From assembly GCA_963708235.1 (NCBI GenBank), contig OY970200.1, forward strand, positions 62,001 to 126,000: a stretch of 64,000 bases of DNA, in the 5' to 3' direction. Positions 27,028 through 36,092 of the stretch are shown piece by piece. Every line of letters starts with the position of its first letter. Within the stretch, counting starts at the first letter, position 1. Origin of the DNA: G963708235 sp963708235 (lineage in GTDB: Bacteria; Actinomycetota; Acidimicrobiia; Spongiisociales; UBA5794). The position numbers were made by a program, and so were the translations under genes. The notes beneath the pieces are model-generated. The model was not told where the DNA came from, did not search any database, and saw only the letters and a program-made list of their open reading frames with translations.

Positions 27028-27924
27028 TCAGTCGGACAGGTCGAGCCGCCCGTTGGCGGCGAGGGTGAGCAATGCCTGGACGGTGACGAAGCCCCGCCAC
27101 TCGATGGTCGCCGCTGCGGTCACGGGGACGAAGTCGACCGCCCAGCCGCCGTCGCTGGTCTGTGCGGCTTCGAGCCGGTCGAGGTCGTCCTCGATGACGT
27201 CGTCGGGGACCAGGCGGCGGACCGGGCGATCGGGATGCGGGGCGAACTGGATCGGCTCCAGCTTCTCGTCCTCGGTCCCTCCCTCGACGGGGAGTTGCCA
27301 CGTCGGCGGCATCGAATCGGCGAGGCGTTCCAGATGGTCCCTTGCCTCGGGTCGGGAGCCGGCGACCGCATCGAGGAACCTCGTCACATAGAGCTGCTCG
27401 TATGCCGGATGGCGACCTTCGGCGTCGGTGATCCGGCGCAGACACCAGTCGGTGGTCTCGGTGAGCCAGGGATGGCCCGCAACCCCGGGGCTCCCGTCGC
27501 CGGCCCGGTGGGCGGCGCCGCAGATGGCGGCCGTGATGTGAAGCGACGGCTCGGTCGGGTCGGCAGATGCCCACCACGGGGCCGACCCGGCGTCGTCGTC
27601 GGCGGGAAGGGCGAACGGGACACCGCCCCCCGGCAGGGTGATCCCGGCAACCCAGTCGCACAGCGCCACCCCCATTCGGTCGCCGGTCGGTGTGATCTGG
27701 TGCAGCACCTCGAACGCCAGCAACGCCCCGACCGGCTGGCTGGATGCCGACCGCAGATCGGGCTCTATGGCCCATCCGAACCCGCCGTCTTCGTTGCGGT
27801 AGGCGTTCAGCGCATTGACGACCTTGGTCGGCGCGGTGTCCCCGAGGCGGAACCCGAGCAGCCGTCGATCGAGAACACGGGCATGGGTGGTGACGAAGAC
27901 GAGGGCAGCGGCAAGATCGATCAT
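27028..27924 (-). CDS. Alpha-toroid (terpenoid cyclase-like) protein, function unknown
   Basis: A 298-residue protein with repeats typical of the prenyltransferase/squalene-cyclase toroid: NALNAYRNEDGGFGWAIEPD and LEAAQTSDGGWAVDFVP. The start MIDLAAALVFVTTHARVLDR at 27924 is chosen because an upstream extension reads through the neighbouring hydrolase. No DXDD catalytic motif or signal peptide is seen. Similar genes are usually annotated as hypothetical or prenyltransferase-like. The alpha/beta hydrolase upstream, 31 bp away, is probably co-transcribed. Confidence 0.82.
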   Translation of the reverse strand: MIDLAAALVFVTTHARVLDRRLLGFRLGDTAPTKVVNALNAYRNEDGGFGWAIEPDLRSASSQPVGALLAFEVLHQITPTGDRMGVALCDWVAGITLPGGGVPFALPADDDAGSAPWWASADPTEPSLHITAAICGAAHRAGDGSPGVAGHPWLTETTDWCLRRITDAEGRHPAYEQLYVTRFLDAVAGSRPEARDHLERLADSMPPTWQLPVEGGTEDEKLEPIQFAPHPDRPVRRLVPDDVIEDDLDRLEAAQTSDGGWAVDFVPVTAAATIEWRGFVTVQALLTLAANGRLDLSD

Positions 27925-27955
27925 CCCCTCATCATGGTCCGTTCCCGGCGGCAGG

Positions 27956-28675
27956 TCATCCAGAGGTCTCCGTCGGGAGATGCCGCTGTCGATGCTCCGC
28001 ACGGTAGGCGTCGAGGCGTCGGGCCAGTTCGACGGGATGTGCCAGCGCCGGGAGGTGTCCGCTGTCCATCTCGTCGGGGGTGATCCCGAGACGCTCTTCG
28101 ACCACAGTCCGCATGAACCCGGCGGGGAAGAAGCGGTCGTTGCGACACAGCAGGAACCGGGTGGGCACATCCGGCCAACCGTCCAACGGCCACGGCTGCT
28201 CTAGCGGGGTCCCGGCCTGGTCGAGGGGTTCCTGTTGCATGGCGAACTCGGTGACGTCGGCGGGGACGTCGTGGAAGAACTCGCTGATCGGGTCGAAGTC
28301 GTCGACCGCCCGGCCCTGCTGTCGCGCCAGCGCATCGTGTGCCGACTGCCACCCGGTGTTCTCCCACCAGTCACCGGGCGCCTCTCCCGGCATCGGGACC
28401 ATGGCGGCAACCAGCACCACCAGGTCCACCTCGATCCGATCAGCGACCAGCGCCGCGGTGAAGCCCCCCAACGACTGGGCGACCACCACCACGTCGGAGC
28501 TGTCTCCGACGGCGGCGATCACCGCATCGGCATATTCGGAGAAACCCGCCGAGTCGTCGGTGACCGGGAGGTCCGGAGCCACGACCTCATGACCGAGGGC
28601 ACGCAACTCGGGTTCCACCAGATACCAGTAGGACGAATCGGAAGCCGCCCCGGGGATCAACACGAACGTGGCCAT
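27956..28675 (-). CDS. Alpha/beta hydrolase
   Basis: A 239-residue hydrolase resembling the esterase group of plant MeSA-esterase/EstC-like proteins, starting MATFVLIPGAASDSSYWYLV. The nucleophile elbow is VAQSLGGF. The acid is probably in LLCRNDRFFP and the histidine in MDSGHLPALAHP. Substrate unknown. It probably forms an operon with the alpha-toroid gene downstream. Confidence 0.88.
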   Translation of the reverse strand: MATFVLIPGAASDSSYWYLVEPELRALGHEVVAPDLPVTDDSAGFSEYADAVIAAVGDSSDVVVVAQSLGGFTAALVADRIEVDLVVLVAAMVPMPGEAPGDWWENTGWQSAHDALARQQGRAVDDFDPISEFFHDVPADVTEFAMQQEPLDQAGTPLEQPWPLDGWPDVPTRFLLCRNDRFFPAGFMRTVVEERLGITPDEMDSGHLPALAHPVELARRLDAYRAEHRQRHLPTETSG

Positions 28676-28775
28676 CGCCGCTCACGCCTCTCTGGTCGCT
28701 CGGCCCCACAGGGCCCCTTGACAGAGTGAGACCTTCTGGCGACCGGCAACTCATCGCAGCGTTGTCATACGCTCA

Positions 28776-29936
28776 TCACCCGGGTCGTTGCGCCACCACA
28801 TCCAGGATCTTGGGGAGAAACCGGAACGGCACCGCCCCGGCCGCCACCTGATCCACGGTGCCCGCCAGGTACAGGTCGAGCTCCGGACAGAACAACAGCC
28901 ACGACCCGGTGGAGCCGGTGTGCCCGATCATCGCCGGAACCCGCCGCAGCGGAGAGATCCACCGTGGCGGCTGGTACCGCATCATGCCGAGCCCGTATTC
29001 GATCGGCCAGCTCGGGGCCCGTGCCGCCACCGTGTCACGGGGGAGCCCGAAGCGGTGCCAAACCTGTTGCATGGCAGCGACGGACTCCCCGCCGACCAGA
29101 TCTCCACCGAGCAGCGCCCGGAGCACCGAGATGCTGTCGGCGGGTGTGCTGTACACCGCCGGGAACGAGGCCATGGCGAGCGGCAGGTGCAGCGGGGTGG
29201 ACCCTGCCCACACTGCCGCCGGGTGCGGTGTCTCCTCGGCGGGTGGCGATCCGCCCTCGATATGGGTGTGGCGCAGGTCGAGACGGCGGACGACCTGCGC
29301 TTCGAGGACGGCGGCGATGGTGTCGCCGGTGATCTCTTCGATGATGCGGGCCAGCAGCTGGTAGTTGGTGTCGGAGTAGCGCAGCTTGGGCTTGCGGGCG
29401 TCGGGGTCCTGCGGGGCGAAGTGTGGGGTGAGGCGGTCCCGCGCCCATGAGATCGCCTCGTCGAGGGTCCAGCCCCGGTCGCCGGCGGTGAGAAGCTGCT
29501 CGATCAGGCTCTTGCCGTCGGCGGGGCGTTCCTCCAGCGAGTCGGGGAGCCCGGAGGTGTGGCCCAGCAGGTGCCGGATCGTGATCGACCCGGTGTGGTC
29601 GATACCGTCGCGGACGTGGATGCGGCGGATCAGCGCCGGGTCGAGATGGGCGGTCAGCGGGTCCCCGATGTCGAGCTGACCGTCCTCGTGGAGCATGAAG
29701 ACGATGGCGGCGACCCACAGCTTGTCGATGCTGGCGATGAAGAACGGGGTGTCCGGAGTCATAGGCGGTCCCGCCGGTGCAGCATCGCCCATTGCCTGGG
29801 ACCACTGGAAGGACCCGTCGCCGGATTCGACCGAGATCACCACATGGGGAATCCGGCGCCGCGACCCGAGCCGGTCGACGAGCTTGTTGAGCCGCCATTC
29901 GAGGTCGTCACGGGGAGAAGCGGCTGCAATGGTCAC
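28776..29936 (-). CDS. Serine hydrolase, class C beta-lactamase family
   Basis: A 386-residue protein of the beta-lactamase/D-alanyl carboxypeptidase fold. The catalytic SxxK is SIDK (S69, K72), the tyrosine motif is YSDTNY near 188, and the third motif is HTGSTGS near 340. No signal peptide is seen, so it is more likely a cytosolic esterase or peptidase than a resistance enzyme. Many family members act on small esters or peptides, so resistance should not be assumed. Confidence 0.88.
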   Translation of the reverse strand: MTIAAASPRDDLEWRLNKLVDRLGSRRRIPHVVISVESGDGSFQWSQAMGDAAPAGPPMTPDTPFFIASIDKLWVAAIVFMLHEDGQLDIGDPLTAHLDPALIRRIHVRDGIDHTGSITIRHLLGHTSGLPDSLEERPADGKSLIEQLLTAGDRGWTLDEAISWARDRLTPHFAPQDPDARKPKLRYSDTNYQLLARIIEEITGDTIAAVLEAQVVRRLDLRHTHIEGGSPPAEETPHPAAVWAGSTPLHLPLAMASFPAVYSTPADSISVLRALLGGDLVGGESVAAMQQVWHRFGLPRDTVAARAPSWPIEYGLGMMRYQPPRWISPLRRVPAMIGHTGSTGSWLLFCPELDLYLAGTVDQVAAGAVPFRFLPKILDVVAQRPG

Positions 29937-29994
29937 GTCCCGAGGTTATCGCCGCTTGCGGCGCCGTTTCTCGGGGTCACCTAGGGACATACCG

Positions 29995-30681
29995 CTAGAG
30001 ACCCCAGAACGGTCCGGAGAGACCGACATCACGGAAGTACTCAGCGGCTTCGCCGGGCTCTCTACGGGTGTAGCCGCGGCCGAGTCGGCCGTCGTACCAG
30101 CGGGCGGAGAACCGCCAGAGCGTGTCGAGGTCCATCACATACCCCCGCTCGTGGCCGTTTTGGCTGAGCCACCTGTCGATACACGTTTCGGAGCAGAACA
30201 GCCGCTGGTTGCCACAGGTGCGCACCACGTCCTCCCACATGTGGGCGGCGGGGACCAGGAAGTGGGCCAGCCAATCGCCTGCCGGCGGAGAGGTGCGATC
30301 GACCACCCATGCGCCGGGGCGATCGCACCCGGGACAGCGGGTGGCGACCAGCACATCGGGCTCGTCCTCGAGCAGGTGGGCGAGGGCGAACGAGTCCCAA
30401 CAGCACCCGCCCCACCACAACGTGTTGCTCCCCATGACCGAGAACCCGAGCGGCACCGCCGAGAACGGGTGTGCCATCACGATGTTCCCGTCTCCGTCCA
30501 ACACCAGATGGCGCCGACGTGCCAGATCCTCCAGCCGGCCTCGCACGTCGGTCTCGTCGGTGCCGAGCTGTTCCGCCAGCTCGGCGACACTCGGGGCCCG
30601 GCCATCACGGTGAAAGTTCTCGTACACCGCCAGGCGCACGTCTTCGGTTTCCACGGCGGCGGTCTCCACAGGTTCGGTCAC
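29995..30681 (-). CDS. Alkylmercury lyase (MerB)-like protein
   Basis: A 228-residue protein with an N-terminal winged-helix-like segment (about 12-65, VAELAEQLGTDETDVRGRL) and a C-terminal MerB-type core. The catalytic pattern is WGGCCWDSFAL (C93, D96, the spacing of MerB Cys96-Asp99), with a second cysteine cluster RTCGNQRLFCSETC (C156, C163, C167) where MerB has Cys159. An extra CPGC pair near 116-119 is unusual. GTG at 30681 is preferred; an ATG at 30765 would extend into the divergent gene's leader. No mer operon genes are nearby, so protonolysis of organomercurials is uncertain. Confidence 0.78.
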   Translation of the reverse strand: MTEPVETAAVETEDVRLAVYENFHRDGRAPSVAELAEQLGTDETDVRGRLEDLARRRHLVLDGDGNIVMAHPFSAVPLGFSVMGSNTLWWGGCCWDSFALAHLLEDEPDVLVATRCPGCDRPGAWVVDRTSPPAGDWLAHFLVPAAHMWEDVVRTCGNQRLFCSETCIDRWLSQNGHERGYVMDLDTLWRFSARWYDGRLGRGYTRREPGEAAEYFRDVGLSGPFWGL

Positions 30682-30784
30682 GGCTCGCAGACCATCCCAC
30701 CAGCCTACGTTCGGTCGGGTGTGGTCGCCCGGGCCACCGCTCCGAGGACCTTCGGTCGGCGGCATCGAGACAGGGCCCCCTCTA

Positions 30785-32015
30785 TTGTGGCGGCGCACCG
30801 TACGGGAGGGCCATCTGTACCGCACCACACCGTTCCATCCCAGGGTCGAGGCGGCCAACACCACCGGGTTGTGGAGCCATTGGGCCGGCTACCTCGTCGC
30901 CGAGAAATACCACATGTCGGAGAAGTTCGAATACTTCGCCGTTCGCAACGCCGTGGGCGTCTTCGACACGTCTCCCCTCTACAAGTACCGCATCGTCGGG
31001 CCCGGCGCCGAGCACTACCTGGCCGGGGTGCTGGCACGGGACATCCGGCGGTGCCGTCCCGGGCAGGCGCAGTACACGGTGTGGTGCGACGACCGCGGGT
31101 TCGTCGTCGAGGACGGGGTGGTGCTGCGGTTGGCGCCCGACGAGTTCATGCTCACCGCCGCCCGGCCCAACCTCGCCTATCTGCGCGGGTTGATCGGCTA
31201 CGAGGCGGTCGAGATCGAAGACGTATCCGAGGATTGGGGGATCCTTGCGGTCCAGGGGCCGGCTGCGCGCACCGTGCTGGGACGTCTCGCCCCCGAGGTG
31301 GCCGACCTCAAGTTCTTCGACCTGGCCCCGGCCAAGATCGCCGATGGCGGGGTCACCGTGTCGCGCACCGGATACACCGGCGGGCTCGGCTACGAGATCT
31401 GGGTCCCCGCCACCGATGCGGTGGCGGTGTGGGATGCGGTGGTCGAATCCGGGGCCGGTCACGGGTTGATGCCGTTCGGCCAGATCGCCCTGGTCATGGC
31501 CCGGATCGAGGCCGGGCTGCTGCTGATCGATGTCGACTTCGAGTCGAGCCGGTTCGCCTTCAACGACGAACATCGCTCCACCCCGCTCGAAGCTCGGGTT
31601 CGGCTGGATGTTCCGCAACCTCGACGGCGACGATCGGGCGTTCATCGGACGCACCGCCATCATCGCCGAGAAGGCCGAAGCGACGAGCCGCTGGAAGATG
31701 GTCGGTCTCGTGGTCGACTGGCAGGAATACGACGCCCTGTACACCTCCGCCGGGCTGATCCCACCCAAGGACCACGTCCCCACCACCGAGGAGTTCATGG
31801 TGTACGACGGTGACGGCGACCGGGTCGGGTACTCGTCGAGTTTCATGTACTCACCGATGCTGCAGCGACACATCGCCATCGCCAGGGTCCGCCCCGAGCT
31901 CGCCGCCGTCGGCACGCGGGTGGAGTTGGAGGTCAAGGTCAACCACCGCTACCAACGGGTCGGCGCCCATGTCACCCGGATGCCGCTGTACAACCCGGCG
32001 CACAAGACCGCCTGA
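30785..32015 (+). CDS. GcvT/DmdA-like folate-dependent aminomethyltransferase, frameshifted
   Basis: A T-protein-like enzyme split by an apparent 1-nt insertion at about 31592. The first part ends ...HRSTPLE in one frame, and the match resumes as LGFGWMFRNLDGDDRAFIG in the next frame, continuing to 32015. The N-terminal folate-binding portion has WGILAVQGPAARTVLGRL and SRTGYTGGLGYEIW, and the C-terminal barrel has VGYSSSFMYSPML. Family members move one-carbon units to tetrahydrofolate. The start is uncertain (TTG at 30785, or GTG at 30719). The next gene encodes a FAD oxidase-like protein 15 bp downstream, a likely partner. The lesion may be an assembly error. Confidence 0.78.
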
Positions 32016-32030
32016 GGAGCCTGCCACCCC

Positions 32031-33641
32031 ATGTCCCAATCGTCACGCAGCTACGACGCCATCGTCATCGGCGCCGGCCACAACGGGTTGATCAACGGCG
32101 CCTACCTGGCCAAAGCCGGGCTGCGCACCCTGATCGTCGAGCAGCGCCACCTGGTGGGCGGAGCGGCGATCACCGAAGAGCTCCACCCGGGATTCCAGTT
32201 CACCACCTTCTCCTATGCGCTGTCGCTGCTGCGACCCGACATCATCCACGAGCTCGAGCTGCCCCGGTTCGGGTTCATGCCGCTGATGATGCCGTCGGGA
32301 TTCCACCCCGATTTCGACGGCGACTACCTGCTGATGGGACCGGACCGTTTCGAGAACCTCCACGCCATCGCCAGGCGGTCCCCGGCCGACGCCGACGCCT
32401 ACGAGCAGTACCACCACGACATCACCCAGGTGGCGCAGGCAATCAAGCCGTTGGTCGACCGGATCCCACCCGATCTGTTCTCCGACGAGCCGGACAATCT
32501 GGCGGCGATGGCCGAGCTCGCCGGACATCTCCGCGGTCTGGAGCCGCGGGTGCTCCACAATGCGGTGCGGCTGCTGACCGGGTCCGCCGCCGACTTCCTC
32601 GACGACTACTTCGAGGACGACCTGCTCAAGGGGTACCTCTCGTCCTCTTCGATCATCGGCTCCAAGGTGGGTCCCCGCTCGCAGGGCTCGGGGCTGGTGC
32701 TGCTCTATCACAAGCTCGGCGAACACGACGGCGACTTCGGGGCCTGGGCGTTCCACAAGGGTGGGAACGGCGGCTTCACCCAGGTGCTGGCGCGTGCCGC
32801 CGAGGGTTTCGGCGCCGAGATCCTGCTCAACGCTCCCGTCGAGGCGGTGCTCACCGCAAACGGCCGTGCCACCGGGATCGCCCTGCAGGACGGCACCGAG
32901 CTGATGGCCGACACCGTGGTCAGCTCGCTCGATCCCCGCCGGACCTTTCTGCAACTGGTCGATCCGCGGGAGCTCCCCACCGATCTGGTCGACAACATCC
33001 GGCGCTTCAAGTTCCAGGGGGTGTCGGCCAAGGTCAACTTCGCCCTCGACGGGCTGCCGCAGTTCCCCGGTCTCGCCGAGGACGGTGGACACCTGCGGGG
33101 GTTCACCAACATCGGCCCCACCATCGACTATCTGGAGCGGGCCTTCGACGACGCCAAGTACGGCTGGTACTCGTCCCGCCCCTATATCGACGCCTCGGTG
33201 CAGTCCACCATCGACCCCGACATGGCGCCCCCCGGTAAACACGTCCTGTCGTGTTTCGTCCAGTACGCCCCGTACCGGCTGCGGGAGAGCGACTGGGACG
33301 CCGAACGTGAGCCCTTCGGCGATACCGTCCAGTCGCTGCTCGAGGAGGTGTTTCCCGGGTTCGGGGATCTGGTGCTGCACCGGGAGGTGGTCACCCCGCT
33401 CGACATCGAACGGGTGGTCGGTCTCTCCGAGGGCAACATCTTCGCCGGCGAGTTCCTCGCCCCCCAGATGTTCTTCTTCCGACCCGCCCCCGGTTGGAAC
33501 CAGTATCGCACCCCCATTTCCGGCTACTACCAGTGCGGTTCCGGAACCCATCCCGGCGGCTGTGTAATGGGCGCTCCCGGCCGTCTCGCCAGCCAACAGA
33601 TCCTCAACGACCGCTCCCAGGTCCAGAAGGAAACCTCTTAG
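32031..33641 (+). CDS. Phytoene dehydrogenase-like FAD oxidoreductase (PYROXD2-like)
   Basis: A 536-residue flavoprotein. The N-terminal dinucleotide site is DAIVIGAGHNGLINGAYLAK, followed by VEQRHLVGGAAITEE. The C-terminal FAD-contact region is CGSGTHPGGCVMGAPGRLAS. Length and motifs match the NAD(P)/FAD-dependent oxidoreductases annotated as phytoene desaturase-like, many of which are not carotenoid enzymes. No phytoene synthase is in the window. It follows the GcvT-like gene closely, suggesting amine or methyl-group oxidation rather than carotenoid synthesis; this is inference. Confidence 0.88.
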   Translation: MSQSSRSYDAIVIGAGHNGLINGAYLAKAGLRTLIVEQRHLVGGAAITEELHPGFQFTTFSYALSLLRPDIIHELELPRFGFMPLMMPSGFHPDFDGDYLLMGPDRFENLHAIARRSPADADAYEQYHHDITQVAQAIKPLVDRIPPDLFSDEPDNLAAMAELAGHLRGLEPRVLHNAVRLLTGSAADFLDDYFEDDLLKGYLSSSSIIGSKVGPRSQGSGLVLLYHKLGEHDGDFGAWAFHKGGNGGFTQVLARAAEGFGAEILLNAPVEAVLTANGRATGIALQDGTELMADTVVSSLDPRRTFLQLVDPRELPTDLVDNIRRFKFQGVSAKVNFALDGLPQFPGLAEDGGHLRGFTNIGPTIDYLERAFDDAKYGWYSSRPYIDASVQSTIDPDMAPPGKHVLSCFVQYAPYRLRESDWDAEREPFGDTVQSLLEEVFPGFGDLVLHREVVTPLDIERVVGLSEGNIFAGEFLAPQMFFFRPAPGWNQYRTPISGYYQCGSGTHPGGCVMGAPGRLASQQILNDRSQVQKETS

Positions 33642-33778
33642 AGACATGGGTGTATGCCTGGGCGAGCCGAGCGAAGCCGTCGAGCGGCAACTTCGAGATG
33701 AGGGTGAGCGGCCGAATCCGCCACCTTCCTGAACGTCCTCAACCGTGATACTCTTGTCAAAGGTTGTGAGTGTTCAGT

Positions 33779-34234
33779 ATGGCTCGGACGGAGGTGGTTG
33801 ACGTGACGCTTGCGGAACTCGCTGCTCATGCATCGGCGGAAGCCGTGGCGTTGGCGAGGACGGTGCTCGAACAGGACGTGGCGGATCAGGCCTGGGCCGC
33901 ACAGATCGGACCGGCGCTCGGCCAACGTGATGTGGCTCGGCTACTCGACAAGACGGAGCAGGCCGTGGCCAAAGACCAGCGTCTGCTCCGGTTGCGCAAC
34001 CGTGACGGACGACCGGTGTATCCGGTGTTCCAGTTCGACGGCCGGAGCCAGCTCGCCGGGGTCGATGACGTGCTCCATGTGATGGACGGTGCCTTCCATC
34101 CGCTCACGGTGGCGTCGTGGCTCACCAGCCCCAACCCTTCCCTCGCCGATCGACGCCCGGTCGACGTGCTCCGTGACGGGGACCACGAACCCGTGCTCGC
34201 CCTCGCCGGTCAGCTCGCCCATACCGCCGCCTGA
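33779..34234 (+). CDS. Antitoxin of RES-Xre type
   Basis: A 151-residue protein directly upstream of a RES-domain toxin, with the start of the toxin overlapping its stop (TGATG). The middle contains a helix-turn-helix-like stretch (LGQRDVARLLDKTEQAVAKD). The C-terminal part, VASWLTSPNPSLADRRPVDV, matches the toxin-binding domain of Xre-MbcA-ParS antitoxins. ATG at 33779 gives MARTEVVDVTLAELAA. It should neutralise the toxin and autorepress the operon. Confidence 0.86.
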   Translation: MARTEVVDVTLAELAAHASAEAVALARTVLEQDVADQAWAAQIGPALGQRDVARLLDKTEQAVAKDQRLLRLRNRDGRPVYPVFQFDGRSQLAGVDDVLHVMDGAFHPLTVASWLTSPNPSLADRRPVDVLRDGDHEPVLALAGQLAHTAA

Positions 34235-34914
34235 TGCCACTCGAAGCCCCGCCGCCCCCGGCGGAGCTGGCCCATCTCCCCTCCCGGTCGATCTCCGGCA
34301 CCCAGCTCCACCGCATCTACCGCCGCCATACCTCCGGCCCGTGGTGGTTCGCCTCGCTCCCCGCCGATGCCGTCGACGAGCAGCGAGCCCGGGCGGGGCG
34401 GTTCGACCTGACCACCCCGGACGGCACCTGTTACCTATCGACGAGCGCCCTCGCCGCCACCCTCGAGGCGTTCCAGGGATTCGGTCACGGACTGATTCCC
34501 GACATCGAACTGCGCGATCGGTGCCGCGCCGAGACCACGGTTCCCCACGGCACCCGCCCGGCAGCCTGGCTCACCAGCGGCAAGTCGCGGGCCCACGGTG
34601 TCACCCAAGGTCTGTGGGCCGGACCGGAGCGCCCCCTCACCCAGCGCTGGGCGGCGGCGCTACGCCGTGCCGGCTGGTCGGCGCTGTTCCACGGTGTTCA
34701 GCATGACCCCACCGGTCGGCTCCGCAGCGTCACCTTGTTCGACACCGCCGGGGCACACCCTCCGCTCGACGATCACGACGGCTGGGCCCACACCGACCAC
34801 GATCTCCACGACGACCGGGCACTGCTCGCCGGCCTGAGCCGCTACGGCATCACCGTCACGCGATCCGACCCGGACTTCCCCGTCGTCACCCTCGACGACA
34901 GCGGTCTGATCTGA
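34234..34914 (+). CDS. RES-domain toxin (NAD-depleting type)
   Basis: A 226-residue RES-domain protein. Visible are LHRIYRRHTSGPWWF (conserved Arg), ARAGRFDLTTPDGTCYLSTS and AATLEAFQ (likely conserved Tyr/Glu/Ser region). RES toxins such as MbcT degrade NAD by phosphorolysis or hydrolysis when unopposed. It is translationally coupled to the antitoxin. The protein is somewhat longer than the usual 150-200 residues, with an extra C-terminal region. Confidence 0.88.
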   Translation: MPLEAPPPPAELAHLPSRSISGTQLHRIYRRHTSGPWWFASLPADAVDEQRARAGRFDLTTPDGTCYLSTSALAATLEAFQGFGHGLIPDIELRDRCRAETTVPHGTRPAAWLTSGKSRAHGVTQGLWAGPERPLTQRWAAALRRAGWSALFHGVQHDPTGRLRSVTLFDTAGAHPPLDDHDGWAHTDHDLHDDRALLAGLSRYGITVTRSDPDFPVVTLDDSGLI

Positions 34915-34976
34915 TCGACGCCAACGTGCGAAGGGGTCGGCCCGCCGCGCCGATCGACCTGAGCCCGAGGTGACCC

Positions 34977-35007
34977 TTGACTTCAAGTTAAGTTGAAGTT
35001 GTACGTT
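34977..35007 (+). promoter_or_regulatory. MerR-family-type promoter with 19-bp spacer
   Basis: The -35 element TTGACT (34977-34982) and -10 element TACGTT (35002-35007) are separated by exactly 19 bp. Between them is a dyad, ACTTCAA (34980-34986) and TTGAAGT (34993-34999), with a 6-bp centre. The long spacer with a centred palindrome is characteristic of promoters activated by MerR-type regulators (SoxR, CueR, BmrR). Transcription would start near the ATG at 35014, giving a leaderless or nearly leaderless message. No MerR gene is in the window. Confidence 0.72.
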
Positions 35008-35013
35008 GTGACC

Positions 35014-35409
35014 ATGATGAACCACGCAAGCGCACACCGTTGGGTGAACGAACTGTCGACCGCATGGCGCGCCGGTGACCCGGATCGGGTGGCGGGGCTG
35101 TTCGCCGTCGACACCGAGTACCGATCACATCCCTTCCGGCCACCGCAGCGAGGCCGGGCCGCCATCGCTGACTACTGGCGAAAGGCCATGGTCCGCGGCC
35201 GCAACCTCGATACCCACTTCGGGTCGCCCATCGTCGACGGAGACCGCGTCGCCGTCGAATGGTGGGCTTCGATCACCGAAGACGGCGCAGAGACGGTATC
35301 CACCGGCGCCCTCTTCCTCACCTTCGCCGACGGGCGGTGCACGGCGTTGCGCGAGGTATGGACGGAGCAGGCTGGCCGGGCGGTCCCCTATGCGGGGTGG
35401 GGATCATGA
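35014..35409 (+). CDS. SnoaL/NTF2-like fold protein
   Basis: A 131-residue cone-shaped NTF2-like protein (start at 35014 or 35017). Typical features are WVNELSTAWRAGDPDRVAGL, RGRAAIADYWRKAM and the beta-sheet FGSPIVDGDRVAVEWW. Such proteins are ligand-binding or isomerase-type enzymes. It is the first gene of a three-gene operon controlled by a MerR-type promoter, and the following SDR start overlaps its stop (ATGA). Function is not determined. Confidence 0.85.
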   Translation: MMNHASAHRWVNELSTAWRAGDPDRVAGLFAVDTEYRSHPFRPPQRGRAAIADYWRKAMVRGRNLDTHFGSPIVDGDRVAVEWWASITEDGAETVSTGALFLTFADGRCTALREVWTEQAGRAVPYAGWGS

Positions 35410-36092
35410 GCGTCGCCATCGTCACCGGAGCCTCCCGTGGCCTCGGCCTGGCCCTCACGACCCGACTCGTCGCCGATGGTTGGCAGGTGGTCGTCGACGC
35501 CCGCGACGGTGAGGCCCTGGCCCGGTCGGTCGCCGATCTCGGTGATGCGGTGACCGCCATCCCCGGAGATGTCTCGGAGACTGCCCACCGGGAAGCCCTG
35601 GTGCGACAGGCCGAGATCCTGGGTCGGCTCGACCTGCTGGTCAACAACGCCTCGCTGCTGGGGCCGAGTCCGCAACCGGCGCTGGCCGACTATCCGCTCG
35701 ATGTGCTTCGCACCGTGCTCGAGGTCAACCTGATCGCCCCCCTGGCACTCATCCAGCGCTGCCTGCCGCTGCTCGGGGCCAGCGCAGGAATCGTGATCAA
35801 CATCACCTCTGACGCCGCCGTCGAGGGATACGAGGGTTGGGGCGGGTACGGGGCATCGAAAGCGGGTCTTGAACAGATCGGGAATGTCCTCGCCGCCGAG
35901 CACCCCGACATCGCCGTCTATCGGGTGGACCCCGGGGACATGAACACCCGGATGCACCAGGAGGCTTTCCCCGGAGAGGACATCTCCGACCGACCCCCAC
36001 CCGAAGAGAGCGTCCCCGGCCTCATCGAGCTCATCGCCACCCGGCCGACATCGGGGCGCTACCAGGCCCGCAACCCCGTCGAGGAGCAATGA
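35406..36092 (+). CDS. Short-chain dehydrogenase/reductase
   Basis: A 228-residue Rossmann-fold oxidoreductase. The cofactor loop is TGASRGLG, the structural motif is LVNNAS, and the catalytic residues are Ser in NITSDAA with YGASK (Tyr, Lys). It overlaps the SnoaL-like gene by four bases and the QueA-like gene by four bases, so the three are co-translated. Substrate unknown; the adjoining genes suggest a shared small-molecule pathway. Confidence 0.9.
   Translation: MSVAIVTGASRGLGLALTTRLVADGWQVVVDARDGEALARSVADLGDAVTAIPGDVSETAHREALVRQAEILGRLDLLVNNASLLGPSPQPALADYPLDVLRTVLEVNLIAPLALIQRCLPLLGASAGIVINITSDAAVEGYEGWGGYGASKAGLEQIGNVLAAEHPDIAVYRVDPGDMNTRMHQEAFPGEDISDRPPPEESVPGLIELIATRPTSGRYQARNPVEEQ

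Noticed and set aside
28776..29936. Beta-lactam resistance gene
   Set aside because: The protein has the class C fold motifs but no signal peptide and no resistance context, so it is better called a serine hydrolase of unknown substrate.
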